This document shows, in pieces, positions 18,601 through 29,065 of a stretch of 64,000 nt of DNA. Location: positions 1 through 64,000 of the forward strand of contig JAGWGB010000007.1 of NCBI GenBank assembly GCA_028867595.1, read 5' to 3'. The DNA comes from Nitrososphaerota archaeon (GTDB lineage: Archaea; Thermoproteota; Nitrososphaeria; Nitrososphaerales; Nitrosopumilaceae). How positions within the stretch are numbered: the first letter of the stretch is position 1; each line of letters starts with the position of its first letter. The translations under genes and the position numbers were made by a program. The notes under the pieces are model-generated. The model was not told where the DNA came from and made no database searches. It was given only the letters and a program-made list of their open reading frames with translations.

Positions 18601-19593
18601 ATGAAAGTGGCCATATATAGTCAGGATCAAGAGCATACTGTAAAATCAATAAGATTGTCACTTGAAACTCACGGAATTGAATCTGTTATTCTTGGTAATA
18701 AGACGCTGGGAAAAGATGTTGATTATGTCGTTGTAACTGGTGGGGATCGTGGTGTTAGATCCTACTTTCATCGTTTTATGAATAGTACTACACCAGTTTT
18801 GGGAATAAATGAATTCGAATCAAGTGGTTATATGGCTCAGACTGATCTCAAAGAATTTCCTACATATCTTAATCGATTAAAAAAAGGAGATTTTACAATG
18901 GAACATCTAACTAGAGTTGGAATCAAAATTGATGGGAAAAATGTTTATCCAGCTTTAAATGATGTGGCTATTTTTTCGTCAAAAAGCGCAACATTAGTAG
19001 AACATGTTTTACGTGTAAATGGAGAAGAGTTTTGGCATGACAGTAGCGACGGATTGATCGTATCTACTCCTATCGGTTCTTCCGCATACTCCATGTCGGC
19101 AGGAGGGCCTGCAATTTATCAAGGCTCTAAAGTACTCTGTATAGTATCAGTGAACTCTCTTGATATTACAAGACGACCGTTGATAGTACCTGAAGACAGC
19201 TACATCGAGATTGATGATATATCCTCTAGCCTCAGATGTGAAGTTGTAATGGATGGTAAAGATAGATTCAAAGTAGAAAAGATTGTTGAATGCACAAAAT
19301 TCCCACAATCAGCTAATATCATACGCATGAAGAAAGACTCGACCACAGTTTCTGCATTGGCAAAAAAAGTCAAACTTGCAGATGAATTACTAAATATGCC
19401 TCCAAGTTCTAAATTGCTACTCAAGACACTGGAATACGAAGGGGCACTCACACAAAAAGAACTTGCATCAAAAACACTCCTTCCTGATAGAACTGTAAGA
19501 CTAGCTCTTCGACACCTACTTGATAAAGGATATGTGAAAAGAAGGGTCTCATTGAGAGACACTAGACAGAGAATCTACGAAGTTCCAAAATAA
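18601..19593 (+). CDS. nadK: NAD kinase with C-terminal winged-helix domain
   Basis: VVTGGDRGV (GGDG-like), DGLIVSTPIGSSAYSMSAGGP; tail KTLEYEGALTQKELASKTLLPDRTVRLALRHLLDKGYVKRR. Confidence 0.85.
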   Translation: MKVAIYSQDQEHTVKSIRLSLETHGIESVILGNKTLGKDVDYVVVTGGDRGVRSYFHRFMNSTTPVLGINEFESSGYMAQTDLKEFPTYLNRLKKGDFTMEHLTRVGIKIDGKNVYPALNDVAIFSSKSATLVEHVLRVNGEEFWHDSSDGLIVSTPIGSSAYSMSAGGPAIYQGSKVLCIVSVNSLDITRRPLIVPEDSYIEIDDISSSLRCEVVMDGKDRFKVEKIVECTKFPQSANIIRMKKDSTTVSALAKKVKLADELLNMPPSSKLLLKTLEYEGALTQKELASKTLLPDRTVRLALRHLLDKGYVKRRVSLRDTRQRIYEVPK

Positions 19594-21201
19594 TCATATA
19601 GATGACGATGCTTGGATGAATGCTTCAAAAGATTCCTCAGGATATCCTGGTCTGCTACTGAACTCTGGATGAAATTGAACTCCTAGATAGAATCTGTGAC
19701 TTGGAATTTCAAGAATTTCCATACGCTTTTTGTTGTCACTGTATCCTGAAAATGTCAACCCATTTGAATTGAATAGTTCTAGATATTTCTGGTTAAACTC
19801 GTATCTATGTCTGTGTCTCTTAGATATTGTATTTGATTTGTAGAGTTTGAATCCTAATGTGTTATTTTCAATCTTTATTTCGTTAGCACCTAGTCTGAGA
19901 GACCCTCCTTTATTTTCAATAAACTTCTGTTCTGGTAAAAGATCAATTACCGGATATTCGGTGTTTGGATTGATTTCCGTAGAGTTTGCATTCGATAGCC
20001 CGCACACATAACGACCAAATGCAACTGCGGCAAGCTGAAATCCAAAACATATTCCAAGATACGGAATGTTTTTTTCTCGCGCAAAGTTCGCCGTTTTGAT
20101 TATCCCTTCTGCGCCACGTTCTCCAAACCCGCCTGGCACTATAATTCCATTATACTTTGAAAGACTATCTATGTTGCCATTAAGCTCTTCTGAATCTATC
20201 CAGTCTATTATTACATTCCTACCAATCTTAGCACCGGCGTGTTTTAGTGCGTCATTTACACTGACATAGCTATCAGCTAACTTGACATATTTTCCAACCA
20301 TGGCAATTTTTATCGAGTCTTTCAAATTGGCAAATGAACTTACTATCGCATTCCACTTGTCCCAATTGGTTGAGGTATTGACAAGCCCTATTTTTCCAAA
20401 TTTTTTGAAGATCACGTCTACTATTCCTTGATCGTATAGCATCTGTGGTACCATTAGTATGGATTGAGCATCATGACAGGAGAAAACATCTTTTTCAGAT
20501 ACATTAGAAAATAATGAAATCTTTCTCTTTGCTGAAGTTTCAAGAGGTCTACTACATCTTACGGCCATCAAGTCTGGCTGAATACCTATTCTTCTTAGTT
20601 CCTGAACACTGTGCTGCGTGGGTTTTGTTTTTTGCTCACCTACCACGTCAAGAGATGGAGCAAGTGTTACATGAACAAAAACTACATTGCTTGTTCCTTC
20701 TTCTAATCTCATCTGTCGCAATGCTTCTAGAAATGGAAGGCTTTCAATGTCTCCAACAGTGCCTCCGCACTCGACTACCAATACATCAAGATTTTCGCTT
20801 TTTGCTATGTTTCGTATCCTGTCCTTAATCGCATCTGTTACATGCGGTATTATCTGAACACAGGCGCCTAGATATTCCCCACGCCTTTCTGCCTCTATGA
20901 CACTAGAATATATCTGAGCAGTAGTTATGTTGTGGGTTTTTGGTATGCTTTGATTTAGAAATCGTTCGTAATTGCCAATATCCATGTCGCATTCTCCGCC
21001 GTCATCTGTGACAAAAACTTCACCATGGGCAATTGGATTCATGGTACCTGCATCGTAATTTAGGTACGGATCGATCTTAACACAAGAAACTTTCTGATTT
21101 GAAAGCTGAAGTAATTTTGCTATGGATGATGATACAACGCCTTTTCCGAGCCCCGACATAACTCCACCAGTTACAAAAATGTATTTTGTCTCTGTCTGCA
21201 T
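19594..21201 (-). CDS. pyrG: CTP synthase
   Basis: KYIFVTGGVMSGLGKGVVSSSIAKLL, GICFGFQLA amidotransferase. Confidence 0.95.
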   Translation of the reverse strand: MQTETKYIFVTGGVMSGLGKGVVSSSIAKLLQLSNQKVSCVKIDPYLNYDAGTMNPIAHGEVFVTDDGGECDMDIGNYERFLNQSIPKTHNITTAQIYSSVIEAERRGEYLGACVQIIPHVTDAIKDRIRNIAKSENLDVLVVECGGTVGDIESLPFLEALRQMRLEEGTSNVVFVHVTLAPSLDVVGEQKTKPTQHSVQELRRIGIQPDLMAVRCSRPLETSAKRKISLFSNVSEKDVFSCHDAQSILMVPQMLYDQGIVDVIFKKFGKIGLVNTSTNWDKWNAIVSSFANLKDSIKIAMVGKYVKLADSYVSVNDALKHAGAKIGRNVIIDWIDSEELNGNIDSLSKYNGIIVPGGFGERGAEGIIKTANFAREKNIPYLGICFGFQLAAVAFGRYVCGLSNANSTEINPNTEYPVIDLLPEQKFIENKGGSLRLGANEIKIENNTLGFKLYKSNTISKRHRHRYEFNQKYLELFNSNGLTFSGYSDNKKRMEILEIPSHRFYLGVQFHPEFSSRPGYPEESFEAFIQASSSI

Positions 21202-21232
21202 ATCTATGATGGATTTGTGGTATTTTTATTTC

Positions 21233-22042
21233 TTATTCTAAGATAGTGGTTTTTTTGAGACTTTTTGCAAACGAAGCAATTTTAGACTGGATCTTTATTT
21301 GTGGAATCTTATCTACTAGGCGTAAAAACGCGCTAGCAACAATTATCGCATCTGCGCCTGCCTGTAAAATGGATCTAGCTTGTTCTGCATTATTTACTCC
21401 AAAACCAACTCCTAACGGTAATTTTTTGCCAAGTATCTTCTTTGCATTTTTTATGGCGTCTAATGTGTATTGCTGGAACTGTTGTTGAGTTCCACCTGTT
21501 GTACCATATACGGAGACCAAGTACACAAAACCAGACGATATGCTGGCAATCTTTCTTATTCTGTCTTCTGAAGTGTTAGGCGATATAAGAAAAATGGCAT
21601 CCATGTTATTTTTATGAATGACCTTAAGGTATTGAGCCGACTCTTCCATTGACATATCTGGAAGTATTATGCCATCAATTCCAGCTTTTTTTATGATAGG
21701 GATGAATTTGTCATATCCTTTATTGTACAAAATATTTGCATATGTCATCAAGACTAATGGTATGTCTGTCTCCTTTCGAATTTTTTGTACAATATTCAAA
21801 AACCGTTCAAAATTCATTCCTTTTTGCAATGCTTTGAAACTTGCATTTTGTATGACTGGGCCATCTGCCAATGGATCTGAAAAAGGCAGCCCTATCTCAA
21901 TAATGTCCGCCCCGCCATTTACGAGGCCGCGTACTATGGATATTGTCTCTTTATCACTGGGATAACCCGCCATGGCATAGGCTATGAGTGCCTTTTGATT
22001 TTTAGCTTTGAGCTCTGAAAACTTATCTTGAATTCTTGACAT
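21233..22042 (-). CDS. trpA: Tryptophan synthase alpha
   Basis: [18 protein letters not shown]. Confidence 0.93.
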   Translation of the reverse strand: MSRIQDKFSELKAKNQKALIAYAMAGYPSDKETISIVRGLVNGGADIIEIGLPFSDPLADGPVIQNASFKALQKGMNFERFLNIVQKIRKETDIPLVLMTYANILYNKGYDKFIPIIKKAGIDGIILPDMSMEESAQYLKVIHKNNMDAIFLISPNTSEDRIRKIASISSGFVYLVSVYGTTGGTQQQFQQYTLDAIKNAKKILGKKLPLGVGFGVNNAEQARSILQAGADAIIVASAFLRLVDKIPQIKIQSKIASFAKSLKKTTILE

Positions 22043-23225
22043 TTTTACTCATGTATTTTTCTATTACTTCTACATCTTTGTCTCCGCGCCCTGATAATGT
22101 GATAACAATAGTCTCATGCTTTGGCATTTTTTTTGCTAACTTTATCGCATATGCTACTGCATGCGCTGATTCTAAAGCAGGTATGATCCCTTCATATTTT
22201 GAGAGTAACACAAAGGCATTAACTGCTTCGCTATCGTTTACCGTGTCATACTTTACCCTTTTTGAATCCTTAAGGTATGAATGCTCTGGCCCAACTCCTG
22301 GATAGTCTAGGCCAGCTGCTATACTATGTGTGTCTTTTATCTGCCCATATTCATCTTGTAAGAGATAAGTAAGCATTCCATGTAGAATTCCCTTTGAGCC
22401 TGATGTCAGAGTAGCTGAATGATGTTCTGTTCTAATCCCTTCACCACCAGCTTCTACGCCAAACATCGACGTACCTTCATCAACAAGTGGATAGAATGTT
22501 CCGATTGCATTTGATCCTCCACCAACACAGGCCACTACAGAGTCTGGGGATTTTTTGTTTAGTTCTTTCATCTGTAATAAAATTTCATTTCCAATTACTG
22601 ATTGAAAATCTCTAACCATTACTGGATATGGATGAGGTCCTACTGCAGAACCCAAAAGATAGTATGTCGTATTTACATTTGTTATCCAATCTCGTATTGC
22701 TTCATTTATTGCATCTTTAAGTGTCTGAGTTCCTTCTTTTACTGGATGCACTTTGGACCCGAGCAGCTTCATTCTAAAAACATTCAATTTTTGTCTCTGT
22801 GTGTCTTTGTATCCCATGTATACTTCAGATTGTAATCCAAGTGCAGCACACGCCATTGCAGTAGCTACTCCATGTTGACCTGCTCCTGTTTCTGCTATGA
22901 TTCTCTTTTTTTTCATTCTTTTTGCTAAAAGCCCTTGACCTAATGTGTTATTGATTTTGTGAGCCCCACCATGTAACAGATCTTCTCTTTTCAAGTATAT
23001 CTTGGCACCGCCAACGAATTCTGTAAGGTTCTTGGCAAAATAGAGAGGAGTGGGTCTACCTGCATATTTTTTTAAATAATAATCTAGTTCTTGCCTAAAA
23101 TTTTTATCATCTTTGAACTTTAGATATGCTTCTTCTAATTCTTCTACGGCTGGCACTAGTGTTTCAGGTATGAATCGACCTCCGAATTCTCCAAATTTGC
23201 CATTTTTAGGGTATTCTAACTTCAT
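22023..23225 (-). CDS. trpB: Tryptophan synthase beta
   Basis: [27 protein letters not shown]. Confidence 0.95.
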   Translation of the reverse strand: MKLEYPKNGKFGEFGGRFIPETLVPAVEELEEAYLKFKDDKNFRQELDYYLKKYAGRPTPLYFAKNLTEFVGGAKIYLKREDLLHGGAHKINNTLGQGLLAKRMKKKRIIAETGAGQHGVATAMACAALGLQSEVYMGYKDTQRQKLNVFRMKLLGSKVHPVKEGTQTLKDAINEAIRDWITNVNTTYYLLGSAVGPHPYPVMVRDFQSVIGNEILLQMKELNKKSPDSVVACVGGGSNAIGTFYPLVDEGTSMFGVEAGGEGIRTEHHSATLTSGSKGILHGMLTYLLQDEYGQIKDTHSIAAGLDYPGVGPEHSYLKDSKRVKYDTVNDSEAVNAFVLLSKYEGIIPALESAHAVAYAIKLAKKMPKHETIVITLSGRGDKDVEVIEKYMSKNVKNSR

Positions 23226-23998
23226 ATTGCTGACACCAGACTTGAAACTAATCCCTTGATATCTTTACTCTTCATGATGCTGCTGCCTACAAGAAAAGCG
23301 TCAGCTCCGCATTGTCGAAGGAATCTTATGTCTTCAGGCGTCTCTATGCCGCTCTCAGAGAGTAGTAATCTGTCTTCTTTTTCATAGTCTTTGAGAATCA
23401 TCTGTGTTGTCTTTAGATCTATTTCGAGAGTATCTAGATTGCGATTGTTTATACCAAGTAAGTCTGCATGTGTTTTGATAGCGTCATCAAATTCTTTTTT
23501 CGTATGTGACTCAATTAGGACAAGAAGATTTTTTTTGTGAGCATAATCTATGAATTCATCAATTTCTTTTGCAAATTTTCTATCAAAAATGGATTGGATT
23601 AAGAGAATAATGTCAGCTCCTAATTTTTCAGCAGCGTCAATTTGTACTTTGTTTATTACAATATCTTTCATTAACATTGGCGCCTTTGTCTGCCTTCTAA
23701 TTTCTGCAAAATACTTGGTAGAACCGTTAAAAAGATATGGTTGTGTTAAAACTGAAAGTCCCATGGCACCGCCCTCTATCATGGAGTTTGCAATTGCTAT
23801 CGGATCTGAAATTTGTCGTATGCTACCAAGAGACGGTGATGAAAACTTTATTTCTGTAATAAGTGAAGCATGAGGGTTTTTCTTGATCTCGTTTATGATG
23901 TTTTTGTCTGACTTTGTAAGTTTATTTTCTATCTCATAAACTCCTTCACCTATTGCCTTTTGTGAATTTTCTGCGAGTTTTTCTAACATACTTCTCAA
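23222..23998 (-). CDS. trpC: Indole-3-glycerol phosphate synthase
   Basis: [39 protein letters not shown]. Confidence 0.93.
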   Translation of the reverse strand: MRSMLEKLAENSQKAIGEGVYEIENKLTKSDKNIINEIKKNPHASLITEIKFSSPSLGSIRQISDPIAIANSMIEGGAMGLSVLTQPYLFNGSTKYFAEIRRQTKAPMLMKDIVINKVQIDAAEKLGADIILLIQSIFDRKFAKEIDEFIDYAHKKNLLVLIESHTKKEFDDAIKTHADLLGINNRNLDTLEIDLKTTQMILKDYEKEDRLLLSESGIETPEDIRFLRQCGADAFLVGSSIMKSKDIKGLVSSLVSAI

Positions 23999-25038
23999 TT
24001 GTTTACCATCTCTTCTAATTTGTCAATATTTCCGCAATATTTTATAAAGCCTCTAAAAAGATCAAACGATTTTCCGCTATGAATTGTATCAAACGCAATC
24101 TCTAACGCATCATCAAATCTATCTGATATTCCACATACAAGAAGACCGGCTGCTGCATTTAATGCTGTTACATCTATCATTGCTTTTTTTCCGGTGTCAT
24201 TTAAAACCGAAACAAATGATCTGACTGCCTCATCTCTGGTTGACACTTGGATGTCTGCAAGTTTAGCTTTTGTTAACTTGAGTTCTTCAGGATCTAGGAC
24301 AAACTTGTTAATTTTTCCATCTTTCAAATGATGTACTTGATTCTTTGATGTGGTTGATAGCTCATCCAACCCATCGTTGGAAATTACTGTCATTACATTT
24401 TCAGCTCCTTGTGATTGCAAAAGTGTTATAACACGTTGCAAATATGAAGGGGCGAATACACCAACGAGTTGATTTTTAACTCTTGCCGGATTACTAAGAG
24501 GTCCAAGCAAATTGAATGCTGTTCTAATGCCTAACATCTTTCGTGCCTCTGCAACATTTTTCATAGCCGGATGGAATTTTTGGGCAAACATGAAACCAAT
24601 GTGAAATTTTTCAATTATATCTTTGATTTTGTTTGGTTCCATGTTTAGATCATATCCAAAATACTCGAAAATGTCTGCACTGCCACTTATACCTGAAGTT
24701 GATCTGTTTCCATGTTTTGCCACGTTGCCTCCTCCTGCAGCGATGACAAACGCTGCGGTTGTCGAGACATTAAATGTGTGCATTTTATCTCCCCCTGTAC
24801 CACAAACGTCAATTATCTTTCCATTACATTTTGGGTTTATGTGTATTGCATGTTCTTGCAGTATCTCAAGCATTGCCAAGAGTTCATTATCTGATTCTCC
24901 CTTTGCAGTAAGTTTTTTGAGAAACTCTGTACTGTCATGAACTGAACTTTTACCGTCAAGTATTTCGTTCATGACATTACGCATCTCATCGTAACTTAGA
25001 TCTTTATTATAAGAAAGTTTTTCTAAAATTTCAATCAT
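23995..25038 (-). CDS. trpD: Anthranilate phosphoribosyltransferase
   Basis: DVCGTGGDKMHTFNVSTTAA, KHGNRSTSG. Confidence 0.93.
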   Translation of the reverse strand: MIEILEKLSYNKDLSYDEMRNVMNEILDGKSSVHDSTEFLKKLTAKGESDNELLAMLEILQEHAIHINPKCNGKIIDVCGTGGDKMHTFNVSTTAAFVIAAGGGNVAKHGNRSTSGISGSADIFEYFGYDLNMEPNKIKDIIEKFHIGFMFAQKFHPAMKNVAEARKMLGIRTAFNLLGPLSNPARVKNQLVGVFAPSYLQRVITLLQSQGAENVMTVISNDGLDELSTTSKNQVHHLKDGKINKFVLDPEELKLTKAKLADIQVSTRDEAVRSFVSVLNDTGKKAMIDVTALNAAAGLLVCGISDRFDDALEIAFDTIHSGKSFDLFRGFIKYCGNIDKLEEMVNN

Positions 25039-25621
25039 TTTTAATCAACTTTATAAAATTGCTTAGTATTTTTTTCCCCTCTTCTGTCATGATTGATTCG
25101 GGATGGAACTGAACTCCTTCAATGAGATATTTTTTGTGGCTTACTGCCATTATTTCATTATCATCTTGAGCTACTGCGGTTATTTCGAGTTCATCTGGAA
25201 TTATGGTTTTATCACCTACAAGCGAATGATATCTTGTTGCCTTGAATGGGTTCTTAACGCCATCAAATAGCGGCGATTTGTAATGTTCAACAGGACTGAT
25301 TTTTCCATGTCTAACATTTCCAGCATTGACTACTTTGCCGCCAAATGCTTGTATTATTCCTTGATGTCCTAAACAAACTCCAAGTATTGGTTTTATTGGT
25401 CCAATCTCTTTTATCACTTTGGTGCATATTCCAAAATATTTTTCATCTTCAGGTGTTCCGGGACCAGGAGAAATTATTATTGCATCATAATTTCTTTTTT
25501 TAATTTCTTCTAATGTTATCTTGTCATTTCTAATTACATCTGAATCTACACCGAGCTCTCCTAATATCTGTGCTATATTGTATACAAAGGAATCATAATT
25601 ATCAATAATCAAAAATTTCAT
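25031..25621 (-). CDS. trpG: Anthranilate synthase component II
   Basis: IDNYDSFVYNIAQ, SPGPGTPED, GVCLGHQ. Confidence 0.95.
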   Translation of the reverse strand: MKFLIIDNYDSFVYNIAQILGELGVDSDVIRNDKITLEEIKKRNYDAIIISPGPGTPEDEKYFGICTKVIKEIGPIKPILGVCLGHQGIIQAFGGKVVNAGNVRHGKISPVEHYKSPLFDGVKNPFKATRYHSLVGDKTIIPDELEITAVAQDDNEIMAVSHKKYLIEGVQFHPESIMTEEGKKILSNFIKLIKND

Positions 25622-26985
25622 TTGGAAGCCTCCGTTAACGCTGATATCATTGCATCTGCCTTATGTTGCGTTTCCATCCATTCGTTTTCAGCTATTGAAT
25701 CAGATACAATTCCAGCTCCTGTTTGGATAAATCCTTGAGTTCCATTTATGAAAATAGTCCTAATGGCAATTGCAAAATCACAACATCCATTAAAAGAAAA
25801 ATATCCTACAGCACCAGCGTATGGACCTCTCGTATCAGGTTCTAACTCATCGATTATTTCCATGGCACGGATCTTTGGAGCCCCTGATACTGTACCTGCT
25901 GGAAAAACTGCTTTTATAGCATCAAATACATTGTATTTTTTGTCAAGAGTGCCTACGACATGAGTTACAATATGCTGTACATGGCTAAATCTCTTCACAG
26001 ACATCAATTCTTTGACATGTACAGAACCATATTTGCAAACTCGTCCGATATCATTACGTCCCAAATCTACTAACATGGTATGTTCAGCCAATTCTTTTTC
26101 ATCGTGAAGTAGATCCTCTTTTAAAATTTCATTTTTCTTCTCATCATTGGTAATTGGACGAGTACCCGCTATTGGAAAAGTTTCCACTGTATTTCCTGTT
26201 ATACGTAAAAGCATCTCTGGACTAGAGCCTATCATGGTTCTCTTGCCTAATTTCATATGGTAAAGATATGGTGATGGGTTGATCCTCCTAAGTGCCTGAT
26301 ATACTTTTAAAAGATCACCACCTGCATTGAAAGTGAATTTTCTTGAAAGCACAACTTGAAAGATATCTCCACTGAGTATGTACTGTTTTGCTTTACTTAC
26401 CATCTCATTAAAATATTTTTTATCTAGATTTTCTTTGATCTCAGATACAGAAAATGTATCCATATTTGCATTTCCAGTAACCAGACTTTGTATTCTATTT
26501 ATGTCATAATAGAAGTAGAAAGATTTTTTCTCCTTGTTGTCATAAAGTATTCCGTCATCATACACTCCAAATTCCATCAATGGTGCACTATCTTCATTAT
26601 GAGATTTTGGAATTGTTTCCCATAACCTTATTGCATCATAACTAATGGCACCCACTGCACCTCCAACATATCTGTATTTTTGGTCAGGAACTAGATGGAG
26701 GAATTTTTTAATTTCTGATAATGGGTCTTCTGTCTTGATAGTAGTTGTTGTACCGTTTTTATGATGAAGTGTTACTTTATCAGAAAATCCTTTTATCACT
26801 ACAGAGGGGTCAAATCCCATGATTGAAGTTTCGGCTAATTCTTCAGGTCCTGTTAATGATTCAAAAAGAAAAGAGTAATCATAGTTTCTTGAAATTTTAT
26901 TATATAGATCAAATTGGGAGCCAGAATAATCTAGGGGTATTACCTTAAGATTTGAATGCCCAAATGTGGCCACCCATGCAACCAC
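25618..26985 (-). CDS. trpE: Anthranilate synthase component I (start GTG at 26985 or 26973)
   Basis: chorismate-binding fold, GTVSGAPKIRAMEIIDELEP. Confidence 0.93.
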   Translation of the reverse strand: MVAWVATFGHSNLKVIPLDYSGSQFDLYNKISRNYDYSFLFESLTGPEELAETSIMGFDPSVVIKGFSDKVTLHHKNGTTTTIKTEDPLSEIKKFLHLVPDQKYRYVGGAVGAISYDAIRLWETIPKSHNEDSAPLMEFGVYDDGILYDNKEKKSFYFYYDINRIQSLVTGNANMDTFSVSEIKENLDKKYFNEMVSKAKQYILSGDIFQVVLSRKFTFNAGGDLLKVYQALRRINPSPYLYHMKLGKRTMIGSSPEMLLRITGNTVETFPIAGTRPITNDEKKNEILKEDLLHDEKELAEHTMLVDLGRNDIGRVCKYGSVHVKELMSVKRFSHVQHIVTHVVGTLDKKYNVFDAIKAVFPAGTVSGAPKIRAMEIIDELEPDTRGPYAGAVGYFSFNGCCDFAIAIRTIFINGTQGFIQTGAGIVSDSIAENEWMETQHKADAMISALTEASK

Positions 26986-27030
26986 TCAATTCTAACCATA
27001 TTTATAATTAAGTCGCAGTATGGTATGGAT

Positions 27031-27047
27031 TACCGTATAGTACGGTA
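27031..27047. promoter_or_regulatory. Perfect 17-bp dyad TACCGTA-TAG-TACGGTA in trpE/27079 divergent promoter
   Basis: 7-bp perfect arms, 3-bp spacer, adjacent to TATA CTTTATATG at 27050-27058. Confidence 0.5.
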
Positions 27048-27078
27048 CCTTTATATGCCATGAATACGATCCTACCTT

Positions 27079-27297
27079 ATGTCTCAGATCGTGATTCCGA
27101 GGATGGACCGTAGCACAATCGTGCTCTTTCATGACCTGTATTTTTTGAAGAGGAAAATACCTGTGAGATCTACTGTAAAGGAGGCTGCTTGTACAATTTG
27201 TGGAAAAAGTCTTGATGAAGGAATTTCCGTTACTGCTAAAAAAATTGGAACAAATTTACGGTTATTTTGTCAATATCATCTTCCAAAAGATTACTGA
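27079..27297 (+). CDS. Small zinc-knuckle protein divergent from trpE
   Basis: CTICGKSLDEG ... LFCQYHLPKDY; leaderless TATA promoter. Confidence 0.6.
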   Translation: MSQIVIPRMDRSTIVLFHDLYFLKRKIPVRSTVKEAACTICGKSLDEGISVTAKKIGTNLRLFCQYHLPKDY

Positions 27298-27304
27298 CAG
27301 TTAT

Positions 27305-28981
27305 CTACCATTTTGGTTTTGTTATTGCGCCTTCTGATGCAGAAGTAACAAGCGAAGCAAATTTTGCTAATGCTCCTCTTTCATAATTGGGTTTTCTTGG
27401 TTTCCATTGCTTCCTACGTTCAGCCAATTCTTCTTCTGATACCATGATGTCTATGCTGTTTTTTGTCAAGTTGATTCTTATTTCATCTCCATCTTTTACT
27501 AATGCAATATTCCCACCTACTGCAGCTTCTGGGGATGCATGCCCTATCATCAGGCCTCTTGTTGCACCAGAAAATCTTCCATCTGTTACCAATGCTACTT
27601 TCTCACCTAATTTTTGCCCTACCAAAGCTGCTGTTACTCCTAACATCTCTCTCATACCGGGACCTCCTTTGGGTCCTTCGTATCTTATTATCACTACATC
27701 ATGCTCTTTAATTTCTCGCCTGGATATTGCGTCAAACGCATCTTCTTCTCTATCAAACACTCTAGCTTTTCCCACAAATTCTACTGTGTGCATTCCAGCA
27801 ACTTTAACCACTGCACCATCTGGAGCAAGCGAACCTCTGAGTATTGTGAGGGTCCCCACATCATGAATTGGTGTTTCGATGGGTTTGAGAACTTTCTGAT
27901 GCTCACTAAATGAAAGTTGTATAGAGTCTAAATTCTGTTTCATAGTTTTACCTGTAACAGTTAAAACATTCTCGTTTAGAAGATTTTTTTTCTGTAGGCT
28001 TTTCATTACTAAAGGAATTCCGCCTATTTTATCAAGATCTAACATGACATAAAATCCGCCAGGTCTCATATCTGCAATATGGGGTGTTCGTTTTCTTACT
28101 TTTTCAAAATCCTCAAGGGTTAGATGCACTCCAATTTCCCTAGATAAAGCTAAGAGATGAAGTACTGCATTAGTTGATCCGCCTATGGCATTTGCAATAG
28201 TTATTGCATTTTCAAATGCTTCATACGTAAGGATATCCTTGGGTCTAATTCCTGTCTCGAGAAGGTTCATTACTGCCTTGCCACTTTGATAAACAAATTT
28301 TTCTCTTCTTGGATCCTCTGCTGGTGGAGAAGCACTTCCCGGTAATGCGATACCTATAGCTTCGCTGATTGAAGCCATAGTATTTGCAGTATACATGCCT
28401 CCACAAGAACCAGCATTGGGACATGCCACATTCTCCAAATTCTTAAGAGCTTCAAGGGTAAGCTGTCCTGCATCATATGCCCCAACAGCTTCGTATACAT
28501 CTTGAACTGTAACTTGCTTTCCCTCATAAATCCCAGGCATTATTGTTCCTCCATATACAAAAACTGAAGGTACGTTCAATCGAGCCATTGCCATCATGGA
28601 ACCAGGTAAGCTTTTATCACAACCTGCAATCCCAACAAGACCATCGTATTGATGGGCTCTTACCATTAACTCAATAGAGTCTGCTATGATCTCTCTACTA
28701 ACTAATGAAGATTTCATACCTTCGTGTCCCATTGCAATCCCATCACTTACTGCGATTGTAGCAAACTCTCTTGGAGTTCCGCCTGATTCTTTGACTCCTG
28801 CTTTTGCATGAATCGATAACCTTTCAAGATGGATATTGCATGGCGTAGCTTCATTACCCGTATGTGAGACTCCGATGAATGGTTTACCAAGATCATTGTC
28901 TGTTAAACCCATTGCTTTGTACATAGCTCTATGCGGAGCCCTCGAAGGCCCTTCTACAACATTCCTACTAGATATTTCCAT
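27305..28981 (-). CDS. ilvD: Dihydroxy-acid dehydratase
   Basis: [44 protein letters not shown]. Confidence 0.95.
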   Translation of the reverse strand: MEISSRNVVEGPSRAPHRAMYKAMGLTDNDLGKPFIGVSHTGNEATPCNIHLERLSIHAKAGVKESGGTPREFATIAVSDGIAMGHEGMKSSLVSREIIADSIELMVRAHQYDGLVGIAGCDKSLPGSMMAMARLNVPSVFVYGGTIMPGIYEGKQVTVQDVYEAVGAYDAGQLTLEALKNLENVACPNAGSCGGMYTANTMASISEAIGIALPGSASPPAEDPRREKFVYQSGKAVMNLLETGIRPKDILTYEAFENAITIANAIGGSTNAVLHLLALSREIGVHLTLEDFEKVRKRTPHIADMRPGGFYVMLDLDKIGGIPLVMKSLQKKNLLNENVLTVTGKTMKQNLDSIQLSFSEHQKVLKPIETPIHDVGTLTILRGSLAPDGAVVKVAGMHTVEFVGKARVFDREEDAFDAISRREIKEHDVVIIRYEGPKGGPGMREMLGVTAALVGQKLGEKVALVTDGRFSGATRGLMIGHASPEAAVGGNIALVKDGDEIRINLTKNSIDIMVSEEELAERRKQWKPRKPNYERGALAKFASLVTSASEGAITKPKW

Positions 28982-29065
28982 TGTGTGACAAGAGGACTAG
29001 TTGGTAGTATAATTTTAGCCTTCTTCAAATTATCTGAAATTTCTAGTTTTTTTGATAAGCATTTT

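Noticed and set aside
26940-26999. Minus-strand mini-ORF MVRIEWLHGWPHLGIQILR with two Trp codons ahead of trpE, resembling a trp leader peptide
   Set aside because: Its ATG directly touches the TATA element (~27000-27009), so the predicted start site (~26977) lies inside the ORF and the ATG would not be transcribed; it also overlaps the trpE N-terminus in another frame.
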